64,000 bases of DNA from Guadua angustifolia. Taxonomy: Eukaryota > Streptophyta > Magnoliopsida > Poales > Poaceae. The DNA is taken from NCBI GenBank assembly GCA_036346375.1, contig CM070517.1, positions 49,014,200-49,078,199 on the forward strand. Reading direction: 5' to 3'. Below the pieces are notes generated by a model. That model was not told where the DNA came from, did no database searches, and was given only the letters and a program-made list of their open reading frames with translations. Numbering within the stretch: position 1 is the stretch's first letter; each line of letters opens with the position of its first letter. Shown here one piece after another: positions 32,542-44,290 of the stretch. The position numbers and the translations under genes are program-made.

Positions 32542-34694
32542 TCAGTACTCCCTGGGCTTTGCCACATCAAGCGGCGGCGGCGCTTCATTGCCATGCCCAT
32601 GCTGCGGCGGTGGCAGCTGTTTCCCGGCGCTGTAGCATCGCCTCAGGTAGCTCGCATGGACGACGGCCTGCGATTTAATATCACCGGCCAGATATATAAT
32701 TAACTGACCACTAATTAACTACTTATTCCATTCTTGAATTGATACTGTTTTATATTTTAACAAGGCACATGTAGAAATTAATAATCAAATCGTCTCTCTT
32801 TGTTAGCTCATTATTGCTCTTAGATGGTGTGTTACTCTATTTCACAGTAGTAAATAATATTGAGAATAAGAAATGCTAAGAGTATGCAATAGAAAAAAAT
32901 AGTTAAAAGTTATGTTAAAATTGTAGAATAATATGCATTTAAAAACAAAATTTAAAGTTAGAATGACGTATATTCACGGGCAGAGGAGTAAGTACTAGCT
33001 AGCTAGTACTGCTACTAGCATGCATGTAGGCTATGATACGTACGTACCAGGTACATGTCGTGGTGCATGGCTCGGTTGATTGCCTCGAGCGACGCCTCCC
33101 GGAAGACAGCGGTGAGCTGGTGCGACCCGGCGTCCTCCGACGGCTGGAACATGAGCGGCACCTCGTGGTTGACCCTGGACCAGAGATCAAGCCGGCGGTC
33201 GATACTGTTGAAGTCGACGCACTTGCAGGGGTCGCTGTCCTGGCCCCCGCCCCCCGGCCTCGTCACGAACGACGACGCGTCGAACACCGCTTCGGCGGCC
33301 GTGTGCTGCATGTAGTTCTGCTGGAACCAGCCGACCACGGCGCCGGCCGACGAGGGTAGGGCCATGGTGGTCGCCTGCTGCGTCAGGTGGCTCGCCAGCC
33401 ACGAGTGCACGTACAGCACCCCGATGTACTCATCTTGGGTCAGGTTCGCGTGCATGCTCGTGATAACGTCATCGAGGTCTTTGGGGACTTGTTTCCCCGT
33501 CTCAGACTCGGAGCGCTTGAACTCTTCCCACGCGTCCATCAGCTGCTTGGCCATCTCCTGGTGGTCTGACTCGTCGGCATCCTTGTGCTTGTTCACGACG
33601 GTCCTCACGATGCTGACAACCTTGACGCGGACGATCTCCTCCATCAGCAGTTGGCAGTAGGTTGACGGAATAGGTTTAGTGGGCTGCCCGTCGCCCGGTC
33701 TCGTGACTTGTACGCCCTTTTCGTCGATGGTCTCCACTTTGCGCCCGGCGGGTTTGTTGTACCTGCCGCCCACCTTCAGCACATGATGCTGCGTCTCCAT
33801 CTCCGGCGCCGACTTCATTCCTGGCACGTGCAGGCGGACGATGAACTTCTTCTCCTCGTCAGCGTACATGACGCCGACGTTGATGGTGCCGGACGTGTCC
33901 CCCTGATGGATATCATTGGCGTAGCTCCCAGAGTCGATTTGCTTGATCAGTACGCCGGAGCCGTCCGGCACGCTGAGGCTGATGCGCGTGTTGACGGCGA
34001 CGACGGATGTGATCCCGCCGAGGAAGACGCCTAGCGCGTGCGCCACGTTGGAGAGCTTGTCGTTGACGGGGTGGTAGGTCCCTCCGGTTTTGCTGGCGAT
34101 GTGGAGCATCGACTGCGGGTTGCACTTCTGGCACATGCCGAAGGTGTGCACAGGGTAGCGGTCGTCGATGTGGCTCTGGGGTTTGAGCACTGTCCTGTCC
34201 TCCCCGTCGGAGAGCAGGAAGACGAAGCCCGGACGGGACTTCCTCTCATCTGCCGGACGCCCCTCCAGGAGATCCGAGGCATACTTGAGGGCTGGCAGAA
34301 ACTTGGTATCACCGCCGGCCCTGAGGTGCAGCAACTCCAAGCACGCATCGTTCCGTCCTTTCTCGTTCATCTCCGTGAGCGCAGTGGCGCCGGCGACACG
34401 CCCGTGGAACGGCACGATAGCCAGGCAGTCGCCGGCGCCGAGCTTTCTCGTCACCACCTGCATCGCGCCCTTCACCAGGTCCAGCCTCGTCCACCCCGGC
34501 GTGGACGTCTTCCAGCCCATGCTGCCGCTCACGTCGAGCAACGCCACAAGGTCGATCGGGGCGCGCTCCATCTTCGGCGGCGCCACCACGCGCACAAGCA
34601 CTGGCAGGTCCTCCTTCTCTTCATTGTAAGGGATCACCGTGTCCCCGGCTTCGGGTAACACTAGCTCCACCTTCTTCTCTGCGGAGGCTGTGGC
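32542..34694 (-). CDS. vWA domain protein with Vwaint-like C-terminal region (gene 1)
   Basis: A spliced minus-strand gene. The large exon (34,694-33,048, 549 codons) follows a CACAG acceptor and ends at a CTG|GTACGT donor; the last exon (32,667-32,542, 41 codons plus TGA) follows an ATCGCAG acceptor. Both junctions keep phase 0. The protein begins ATASAEKK, has a beta-rich lead-in, a vWA domain with MIDAS motif DVSGSMG and FLLSDGED, then a region like the Vwaint domain of WAV3-type proteins (LMEEIVRVKV...DAWEEF). No RING finger is seen, unlike WAV3-type E3 ligases, so ligase activity is not supported; metal-dependent protein binding is the likely role. The last exon encodes a Pro-rich tail. 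The first exon was not found: the open frame 5' of 34,694 starts at GTG and is intron read-through. It is a tandem paralogue of gene 2. Confidence 0.85.
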
Positions 34695-35447
34695 CTGTGT
34701 ACGTACGTAGCACAGTAGTAAGCGTGTCCAATCTATCAGAGCCCTTCTACGGTTCACCACTTACCACTCTAGGGGTAAGAAAAGATTTCAATATCAGCCA
34801 TTGATTGATTGAGATTAGTTCTAACTTAATACAAAAATGACTAGTTAGGAGACCAGCAACTGGTTAAGTTGCACGCCTAAAATAATCAACTATTAAATGG
34901 TATATCCTTCCATACCAACTATGGAAATGTTATTTAAAATTTAAATGCCAGTATCATCATCCACATTCCAAACGTTCTTTACGTATAGTCTAATTTTAAA
35001 TCTCAGCCGTGTCAACAATTGGATCTTGCACAAACTTATTTCAAAGAGTTTCAAAAGAAAACACAAGTAAGCCATACGTTTAATCTAAGACATGTACGTA
35101 ATACAATCTAATTTGATTTTAAAATGGTGCACACTTTAAAAAATTAAAATTATATAACATGTTGGATTAAGGATTCCAATTACAAAATAAAGATAGGTTA
35201 AAAAATATAGAACTGTATATCATATTTCAAATTCAAATGTAAATTCAAATTTCTACAATAATAATAATCTGGAATCTATTGTAAATTTGATCCGAATTAT
35301 ATTTCATTTCAAATAAATTTTTTTGCAATATATTCTTTCGTTGCAACATATATGCATGGTGTATCCGTACGTAACAAAATCTATAGTGAGTCTCTTTCCT
35401 TGCAAATTAATGTCACAAGTAATGAAGTGCAAAGACATAATTAACCT
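34695..35447. other. Region between the two vWA genes
   Basis: AT-rich sequence that must contain gene 1's first exon if it has one of its own. An ATGGCT at about 34,801 (minus strand, good context) soon runs into TAG and has no usable donor before it. No TATA box was assigned. Confidence 0.5.
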
Positions 35448-38400
35448 TTAGATGGTCAAAGTGAACTCTACCATTTCGTTCGGAACAGGAGCAGGAGGTG
35501 CCTTCGGCTTGCTAGCCGCGGGCTGCTTCTGCGCCGGCTGTAGCATATTCTCGATGGCCGGCGTCTTGTACGCGGGGGCAACTTTATCCGGCGAGCCCAT
35601 GGTGGTCGCGCACTCCATCTGGTGGCTCGATTCCCACGAGCAGATGTAGGCTATCCCCAAGCCTTCCATTAGGTTGCCTACCATCTCCTGCACATCTTCC
35701 TCGAAGCCCCATAGGTCCAGCTGGCCGCCATCGCTCAAGCTGGAGGATTTCTTCTTCAGCTCGTCCCACTGCGCCCTCAGCCAGTCTCCAGCATCTTTCT
35801 GCGCTTTCTTGTCCCCTTCACTGACCATCGAGACGTTCTTCAGTCCCTTGAATTTACCGTGGAATTTCACCAGCACGTCCAGCACCATGAACCGGGTCAT
35901 CTGCCGCAGAACGACCTCGGTGCCCTTGTCGACGAAGACGTCGCCATCAGCTGTCCACTCGATGGACAGGTGTTTTCGTTCAATGGGAACGTCCGCGGGA
36001 TGATCGGCTGCAATGCCATCAGAAGCATCGTGACACTGGCCACCGGCGGTGAGCAAAACCTGCGTACCGCCGGTGGCCTCACCAGCAGCAGGCACGCGCA
36101 GGTGGACGATGAAGTTCTTGGTCTCACCGGCGTAGAGGATGGGGATGCGGATGTCTCCGGACTTGCCTTCTTCTTTCACGCCGCTCTCGTAGCCTCCGGA
36201 ATCGATGCCCTTGATCAACACCCCCTGCTCGGCGTTGGGCTTGAGGTCGATAGTCACGTCGACGGCGACGACCGTGCTGAGCCTGCCTAGGCAGATGGCG
36301 AACGCGTCCTTGATCTTGTCGAGGCCCTGGTTGATGAAGGAGTAGGTCCCGTAGGAGGCCTTGGCGATGGCCAGCAGCGCCTTGGGGTCGTGGAACTTGC
36401 TAAAACCGAACGTCTGGACCGGGTACTTCTTCAGCGTGTCCCGGAACTGGCTGGAGTTGGTGCTCAGTACGTCGTCCCAATTGAGCGTGGAGTCCTCCCC
36501 GTCTGTCAGGAAGACGATAAAGCCTAGACGCTTCCTGTCGTCGTTGACGGCTCGCCCGTCCAGGATCTCCATGGCCTTCGACAAGGCCGGCTTGAAGACG
36601 GTGCCGCCATTGGGCTTGAGCTTGTCCACCAATCCCAGGGCATGGTCACGGCCGCCGCCAGAGATTTCCTTGAGCGGGGTGGCGTGAGCCGCGTTGTCGA
36701 ACTTCACGAAGGCCAGGCGGTCGTCGTCGTGGAGCGCATTGACGACGATCGTCATGGCCGCCTTGAGCAGATCCATCCTCGAATGCTCCCCTTTCTTCTT
36801 GTCAGCGACTCGGTTCTCGTCCGGCAGATAACCCATGCTTCCACTGACGTCCAGGACCGCGACAAGGTCGATGGGGGCCCGCTTCACCACCACCGGTGGC
36901 GCCTCGACGCGCACCAGCACCTTCAAGTCATCCAGCAGTACATGCCCCCGTGGGATCGCTGCCCAGATGGGGGTGGTGCTCACCTTCACCGTGGCCTGCA
37001 TCTGCGCGCGCCATGCACGCACGAATAGCTAATAAACATGCATGTACAGTACGTATATACACGAATTAATGGCTTATCAGCTTCTTCTTGCTCTAGCGAG
37101 GGATTAGGATAGGAGTACTACCTATGTTGAAGCTCAAGGGGGCCGAGTGGAGAAGATCACGTAAACAAATTAATACAGTACTCCCTTCGTTCGATTTGAA
37201 ATATGTATAGTCAAACTTTTAAAATTTTAACTACCAACATCTTTTTAAATATTTAGATTTGATGCATAAAAATCATATGTGTAAATTCGTCTTGAAATTA
37301 ACGTACTTTCCTAATATTATAATTTTATTAAAATTTTAAATATATTACAATAATAATTAGTGGTCAAAGTTGAGTTTTAATAACTATGTCTATATCCAAA
37401 ACAACTATTTATGACCAAAGAGAGTAGCATCTAGTGGGAGTAGTGAGGCCCCCAAGCACTTCCGCACAACGACCCATGGTCGCCCTGATGAGATGAAATT
37501 AATCACTACAAGGCTAGGCCCATGTGTTATATACTTCCATCGTTTAATTATTCTTGTTACATAATTCATATTGTCGCTTTGTCCTGACCAATACGTTTGT
37601 TTTAAAATTTATACAACTTATATTGAAAGGGAAAGCATATAAACATTACTCAACAAACAAAGATGTACAGTTTTTCATGGAATTCACTTTGGAGTATCTT
37701 ATAATCAGCATTAGAGTATGCTCAAAAAGGATAGAGAGGTATAACAAGATCATTTAAGTAGTATATATACTTAGAGTGGGAGAACATACACCCAGGAGTG
37801 TATATACATATACATATACGGAAACGCTATTCTAATGAGGATGATTTTTGTCTTCAAATTTTACACAGTCGTAACTCGATGTCATGCAAAACCAAGGTCG
37901 AAACGCGTTCAAACTATTCACATAAGCCAATTAGTAGTATCTCCCATGTAACAGAACTGTAAATGACTAATAAATGCTACTTCTTTTTTACCTGAATCTT
38001 TCTTTTTTTTATTTGGCCATAACTTTCAAATGAGGATGATTTTTGTCTTCAAATTTTACATGGTTATAGAATATCATCTCTTCTACGTATAATACTTTTT
38101 TGAGAATTTTTAAAAATATGTACATGTGGTTTTATGGATTTTATAATACACTAGATTTGTGCCTTTTACTATATAGAAAATAACCTATTACTCAGTATTG
38201 CACGAGTTATTACTATATCCTGTGTAAACCATTCTTATCATGTAAAATCCATCAAAATCATATATACAAATTTTCAAAAATTCTAAAACATTTACATACA
38301 TAGGAGAGGTGATCTTCTACAGCCTTGTAAAATATTAATATCAAAATCAGTCGCATTTGAAAGATATGAAATTGATAAAATGCTAAACAATGAAAAATCA

Positions 38401-40892
38401 CTATTTAATTAAATTTGTCTTTTTATATCTTTTAGTTGAGATTGATTTTGGTCTTCAAATTTCACAGGGTTGTATAATTTGACCTCCCCAATGTATGGTA
38501 ATTTTTTTGAGAATTTTTGAAAACTTATACATGCGGTTTTCGTGAATAAAAATTTAGTTATGTTTGTCGAACCTGCAGTAAAAAGTTTGAAAAATTCTCA
38601 AAAATTACCATACATAGGGGAGGTGAGCTTCTACAACTCTGTAAAATTTGAAAGCCAAACTCAATTTCATTTGAAAGATATGAAATTGATAAAACGCTAA
38701 ACAGCAGAATATGTTATCTTTTAATATATAGAAAATAACATTTTACTGTCTATTACTCAAAATGTTACTATACGCTGTAGACCATTCTTATAGCATGCAA
38801 TCTGTGAAAATCATGCATAAAAGTTCTTAAAAATTCTCAAAAAAAATTATCATATATAGGGGAGGTGAGGTTCTATAACTTTGTAAAATTTAAAGACCAA
38901 ACTCAATCGCATTTAAAAGATATAAAATTGACAAATCACTAAATAGAGAAAAATCACAAGTCAGCCAAACTTATCTTTTTCATATCTTTCAGATGAGACG
39001 TGTTTTTGTCTTAAAATTTTACTGTATTGTATAACCTTACCTCCTCTACATATGGTAATTTTTTAAGAATTTTTGAAAACTTGTAAATGTGGTATTCATG
39101 GATGAGAATTTAGTTTTGTTTGTCAGCCTTGTAGTAAATTTCAAAAATTGTCAAAAAATTACCATACGTAGGAAAGGTGAACTTCTATAACTCTATAAAA
39201 TTTATAAACCATACTCAATTGCATTTGAAAGATATGAAATTAAAAATCTCTATATTGTGAAAAATCATTATTTATCTGGATTTGTCTTTTTCATATTTTT
39301 CAGCTGATATTGATTTTGGTCTTCAAATTTTATAAAGTTGTAGAATCTCACCTCCCCTATGCATGATAATTTTTTAAGAAATTTTGAAAGTATGTATATA
39401 TGATTTTCATGAATAAAAATTAAGTTTTGTTTGTTGGACCTACATTAAAATGTTTGATAAATTCTCAAAAAATTACCATATGTAGTAGAGGTAAGCTTCT
39501 ATAACTCTGTAAAATTTGAAGGCCAAACTCAATCGTATTTAAAAGATGTAAAATTGACAAAGTGCTAAACAGTAGGATATACTGTCTTTTACTATTTAGA
39601 ATATAACATTTTACTGCCCATCACTCAAGATGTTACTATATGCTGTGTAAAGTATTCTTATAGTGTAAAATTCATAAAAAAATCATATGTAAATATTTTC
39701 AAAAATTCTCGAAAAATTGCTATATGTAGATGAGGTGAGTTTTTACAACGTTGTAAAATTTGAAGACCAAACTCAATAGATTTTGAAAGATATAAAATTG
39801 ACAAAATATTAAATAGTGAAAAATCACTAGTCAGTCAAATTTGTCCTTTTCATTTCTTTTAGTTGACATGTGTTTTGGTCTTCAAATTTTATGTGATGTA
39901 GAATCTCATCTTTCCTATATATGGTAATTTTTTAAGAATTTTTGAAAACTTGTACATGTGATATTCGTGGATAAGAATTTAGTTCTATTTGTCGACCCTG
40001 TAGTAAATTATTTGAAAAATTCTAAAAAATTACCATATATAAGGGAGGTGACCTTCTACAACCTTATAAAATTTGAAAACCAAACCTAATAGCATTTAAA
40101 AGATATGAAATTGATAAAGCGCAAAATAGTGAAAAAACACTATTTAGATGAATTTATCTTTTTCATATCTTTCAACTGATATTGATTTTGGTCTTCAAAT
40201 TTTACAGAGTTGTAGAATATTACCTTCCCTATGTATGGTAATTTTATGAGAATATTTAAAATCTTGTACATGTGCTTTTCATAAATTTTACACGATAGGA
40301 GTGGCTCTATTTATACTCTTTGTTTCAGTATGGTAACATCTTGTGTAATAACCCGTAACATATCATTTGTTTAAATAGTAAAAGATAATATATCCAGTGT
40401 TTTTAAAAGTTCATAAAAAACACATGTACATATTTTAAAAAATTATTAAAAAATTATCATATGTAGAAGAGATGAGATTCTACGATCCTATAAAATTTAA
40501 AAACCAAAATCGATCTTATTTGAAGGTTATGGCTAAATAAAAAAAGATTCATGTACAAACAATAAGTATCATTTATTAGTCATTTACTAGTTGGAAGATA
40601 ATTTCGTTGCACGGAGTATTGAATGGTTTGGTTGGTCTATGTTAAATGACATGGTTCGGTCGGTTTGTGATTGGCGTGTGGTCAGAAGCACTTACTCCAG
40701 TGTCATTTTATTTCTAATATTTTTTACTAACATACCATTAGGAAAAAAACATAATAGTCAAACGTGTGCTTTATATACGGAGATCGTGTATGAATGTTAA
40801 TTGCATGTAAGAAACAACAGATCTAGTAACGTGTTAGTGCTAATTAAAAGAAGAGAACGAGGCACGTCGATCACCTGCTCATGCGTCGTCAT
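35448..40892 (-). CDS. vWA domain protein with Vwaint-like region (gene 2)
   Basis: Two exons on the minus strand. Exon 1 (40,892-40,875) is 18 nt, ATG plus five codons (MTTHEQ), ending CAG|GTGATC. Exon 2 (36,995-35,448) follows a TGCAG acceptor in phase 0 and encodes ATVKVSTTP..., so the product is about 521 residues. Exon 2 starts at the position homologous to gene 1's large exon, which supports the splice model. The vWA domain has DVSGSMGYL and FIVFLTDGED; a Vwaint-like helical region (LRQMTRF...DWLRAQWDELKKK) and a Pro/Ala/Lys-rich tail follow. No RING, signal peptide or membrane segment is seen; it is probably an intracellular metal-ion-dependent adhesion module. An open frame also continues nine codons 5' of exon 2 to an ATG at 37,022, an alternative start I consider less likely. 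The 3.9-kb intron holds a Stowaway-like MITE and a repeat array. Confidence 0.85.
37181..37424. mobile_element. Stowaway-like (Tc1/mariner) MITE
   Basis: It starts CTCCCTTCGTTC and ends GACCAAAGAGAG, inverted ends of the common grass Stowaway type, flanked by TA (37179-37180 and 37425-37426). It is 244 bp, AT-rich and non-coding. Confidence 0.8.
37430..37845. other. Intron sequence, possibly a second degraded MITE
   Basis: A CTTCCATCG-like start near 37,533 and CTCCCAC-like inverted match near 37,780 suggest a second Stowaway-type element, but ends and target site are too degraded to call. Confidence 0.3.
37846..40540. repeat. Alternating inverted/direct repeat array in intron
   Basis: A roughly 100-120 bp arm (TTTTGGTCTTCAAATTTTAC...ATGGTAATTTTT) appears forward at about 37846, 38040, 38446, 39005, 39312, 39873 and 40186, and inverted at about 38330, 38641, 38883, 39197, 39510, 39755, 40066 and 40493. 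Equivalent arms recur every 866-874 bp, giving a higher-order unit of about 870 bp in roughly three copies. The transcribed intron could fold into long hairpins. Confidence 0.85.
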
Positions 40893-40973
40893 CTCCCCGG
40901 CCTAGCTCGCTCGCTCGCTCGATCTGTCCTGTGATTTAGGTCTGCTGTGCTCAAAGCTCAAAGGGAGCCTTGG

Positions 40974-40983
40974 CTATATATAG
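40974..40983 (-). promoter_or_regulatory. TATA box of vWA gene 2
   Basis: CTATATATAG lies about 82 bp upstream of the exon 1 ATG on the minus strand, leaving a short 5' leader. It is in a normal plant promoter position. Confidence 0.7.
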
Positions 40984-41065
40984 AGGCGCATGGCTGTATC
41001 GTACGAGGCCTGTGCATGCCTGTTGATTAGGCCGTTTAATTCTTCGGGGTCCACGACCTTAATAA

Positions 41066-41302
41066 GGGTGTGTTTGATAGAGCTCCAGCTTCGTTAGATT
41101 CGTGGATCTAGTGGAACTGGGTAATCCTAATTTTATCAGATCCGTAGAGCTGGAGTTGTAAATACATTAAAAATATTTAGATGAATCATCTTTTTTACAT
41201 TTTAGACAAAAAAAATATAAACTTAATATATATTTTTTATTTTAGCCTATAAGTTTCAAATCTCAAGTGAAGCTGGGATCTGAAACTCTACCAAACAGGC
41301 TT
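41066..41302. mobile_element. Tourist-like MITE in the vWA gene 2 promoter
   Basis: Ends GGGTGTGTTTGATAGAG and CTCTACCAAACAGGC form an imperfect inverted repeat; flanking trinucleotides are TAA on both sides (41063-41065 and 41303-41305). Length 237 bp, non-coding. Its near end is about 83 bp upstream of the TATA box. Confidence 0.72.
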
Positions 41303-41453
41303 TAAATAAAGATGCGGCTTAAATGGTCGCTGTTATTAATTTCGAGGTGGTTTAGGCCTTAGTTATTTTAGATTATCTTTGCTGTAGCCTGCTTGCCTCT
41401 CTGAAGTTAATTAATGGATCAATAAGAATTTTTTCTTATAGGAATATCGCAAC

Positions 41454-41688
41454 CAGGGTTAACAAAACCATCGAAAACTACTCAAAAACTGTGGTTTTCG
41501 ATCTTACCGCTCCGGTTCGAGATCCAAAATCACTCGGTAAACCGTTCTAAATAAAAAAAATCTAAAATTTTGAAAAAAATTATGTGTGCGGTTTTTCATT
41601 GAAAACTGCTCAAAAACCGTTTTCAAAGAACATTCAATTGGTAGGGTTAGTTTTTCATGAAAACCGAGCAGTTTTTCGCGAAAAACCG
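41454..41688. mobile_element. hAT-like MITE, left half
   Basis: It starts CAGGGTTAACAAAACC after the flank ATCGCAAC (41446-41453). It is cut at 41,688 by the gypsy LTR; the matching right end is at 47,168. Confidence 0.6.
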
Positions 41689-43492
41689 TGTAACATCCCC
41701 AATTCCGGGTTTCTGCTAAAAGCTAATTTAAAATAATTAAATTCAAAATTTGGATTTTCCTCGGTGTTATATTTAACCTGACATCCATATCCTTCCAAAA
41801 CTCAGAGTTCAATTCTTTATCGTCCGCAAATTCAAAATTCCAAACTTTGGTCCTTAATCGAAATTTCACCCGAGTTTTAAAATACTCGAAAAATCTCAAA
41901 ATTCATAGAATTAGGTTCCAAATATTCTAAAATAATTTTGGAAATTTTTCCAAGATTTATATAATCCCTCTGGTATTTTATCTCTTGCGCTTTCAATAAA
42001 TCCATTTTTATTTGTCCCAAAATTATCTAAATCCCAAAGTTCATCCAAAAATAGCGAAACCAATTTTATTCTTTACGATTTTTAGAGTCTTTTCCATCAT
42101 TTTTAAGTCTTGTTATCTATTTTATCACGCGCGCTTTTGTTTCAACACTGTTCATCTTCCGCAAAGAATCCTGCACCTGTTCATGTTCTAGCTCCTTACA
42201 AGCACAAACTTCAATCTCTCATATCTTTCTCCATGAATGTCCAAATCACGTGGGAGCTGAAGCATCGCGACGGCGTCGTAATGGAGAATAAATGCCCTGC
42301 CGTTACCCGTCCTCAATCCGAGCGAAACGGCCGCAATTAAGCGTTAATGACAATTTATTGCACAGCCATTATCTCGGGCGTCTCTTCACCTCACCGGATG
42401 TGCGAGTACTTGAAATGTGCGTATTGACGTTCTCTATTTTGTGCTCACCTTGCCCAGTTGATTCAGTGTCGTTTCCCTTTCCAAAACTCGAGAAAACCCG
42501 ACGCCCGGCGTTCTCCAAAGACACCGGCGAGTCATCTTTTGCTCCGGTGAGTTTCTAGGTAAACCAACCGCGTCACTTTGTGCCCCTTGCTTTCATGATC
42601 ACAACCATTCAATCGGATTTGATTTTCGTTGCAGTTTGACCCCGTATTTCGAGTTTGTTCGTCGTCGGTCGTCGCTCCGTTCGTCGTCGATTTCTTCCAT
42701 TTGGGTACGATTCAATTCAATTCCTTGCACCCATAGACTCCCCTTGATGCTAGCTATCTCGTGCTCATCTTAGTTTTGAGAAATCTCGCATTTTCGGGTG
42801 TTTTTGACCGTCGTGCAACCGGCTCGTTTTTAGCGCTTCCGGGTTTCATCGTGCCATCGCCGCCTCGGCCTCCAGCGCGCCATCCACCGCCACCTTGATA
42901 GCCGCCGCCCTCGCTGCACCTTGCCCGGCCGATCGCCGCCGCCGAGCCTCACCGGCCTCCTGCGCGCAGGCCAATGCGCCCTATTGGCGCCTCCTCTGGT
43001 GCGACACAGCACTACTCTCTGCTGCTGCCCGCCCTCTGCCGCCTCTGGCCACCGCCCGGCGAGCCACCCCCCCAGTGGCTGATGTTGCTCTCCCGTTTGG
43101 CCATGTCGTTCCCTGGTTTTCCTTTGTTACAGAGCAATGGGGAAGAAGGTAGTAGCCAATGACGCGTGGGGTTCGTATGGAAGTGAGACAGGAAAATCAG
43201 AAAATGGAGAAAAAGAAAAGATGCTAAAGAAATATTCCCGTTTTCCATTTTTCCAATCAGACAGCATTCAAACAATTGTTTCTCCTCTGTCGTAACTCTG
43301 AATCGAGTGATTCAAATTGCTAAATTCATCTAAAATTATCCTCTATCTGCTAGTATTTTTATTATAATTTTTAGTTTCTTTTTATTTTATTTTATTCATT
43401 TTGTGCTCCGTTTTGCGCGTAGTCGAAGAAGCGGTTGTCGTCGCCGACGAAGGAGATGATCTTCAGTGCAGCGCAGCGCACTTCGTCGACGA

Positions 43493-43500
43493 AGGCAAGT
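43493..43500 (+). promoter_or_regulatory. Candidate GC-type 5' splice site in LTR B4
   Basis: AG|GCAAGT, an exact GC-AG donor consensus, at the place equivalent to the motifs in the other LTRs. Confidence 0.4.
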
Positions 43501-44264
43501 CTCCTTGACGCACGTTGATCCCATTGTCTATAACTATTTTATAAAATGTTTACAACTTGCATGGCTATTTATGTAAACTGATGATGTTAAAATATAGGAT
43601 GTTAGTTATACCCATTTCGAAATGATATCCTTGTTGTTTGATTATCATGCCTTTGTAACCTTAAGTTTTAATCACGTAATCATATATCATGTGATTAACC
43701 TTGTTTAGTACGTTAGACTGTGCTTAGGATTGATGTTGATCAAACTGCCTATGCTGGGATAAATTCTAAAATGTTGTTGAAATGTGTTTTATCGAACTGT
43801 AGCAAGGTGATTGCTGCTGTGATTGTAAAATAAAAATGGTTTAGATTGGGGCGGAATGGTTTGTCGGGCGGGTGCGGATGGAGCACTGGTTCGGGTTTGT
43901 GAAAGCCGCCCTAATCAATTTAAGGAACGACGCTTGTGACTGTCCATTCTAAGCATTACCGTGCAACCACATGTCTATAATGGAGTGCGACTGGTGAATA
44001 ATTTGTAGAAACCTAACTTAGACTTGCCAGTTGGTGGAATGTGGGTGCCGGATGGAGGCAAGTCGTATTTCCCACACGGCGCAAGAGGGGGTTTCTGTAC
44101 TGGGTAGATGGAACCCTAACAGCGGTGAAACCTCAGCGGGTGGGTCGGATTAGGCGTATACATTGTAAAGGCCTTGTCATGATATCTCTGCCGGCACACC
44201 TAAGGAAGTGTGCTAATAGCTTGGCATCAAGAGAATATCATGTCTTGTGGGTAAAGCTGTACAC

Positions 44265-44290
44265 CTCTGTAGAGTAAACTATTCGAATAG
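44265..44290 (+). other. Paired palindromes in LTR B4
   Basis: CTCTGTAGAG (44265-44274) and CTATTCGAATAG (44279-44290). Confidence 0.65.

Larger units (their letters stand above)
36996..40874 (-). other. First intron of vWA gene 2
   Basis: This 3,879-bp intron (GTGATC...TGCAG on the minus strand) separates an 18-nt exon from the remainder. It contains a Stowaway-like MITE at 37,181-37,424 and an alternating repeat array at 37,846-40,540. Confidence 0.7.

Noticed and set aside
33015..33047. C-terminal residues after the GTACGT at 33,047 in gene 1
   Set aside because: They come from reading into an intron; the donor and the in-phase last exon at 32,667-32,542 give a better protein end.
34038..34658. 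206-codon plus-strand frame opposite vWA gene 1
   Set aside because: Antisense shadow of the vWA coding exon, whose minus frame has the MIDAS and Vwaint-like motifs.
34695..34760. N-terminal extension of vWA gene 1 (22 codons from GTG)
   Set aside because: It starts at a non-ATG codon and crosses a CACAG acceptor at the point homologous to gene 2's exon 2, so it is intron read-through.
37846..40540. CRISPR-like array
   Set aside because: Repeats alternate in orientation, are degenerate and AT-rich, and lie in a plant gene intron; nothing bacterial is present.
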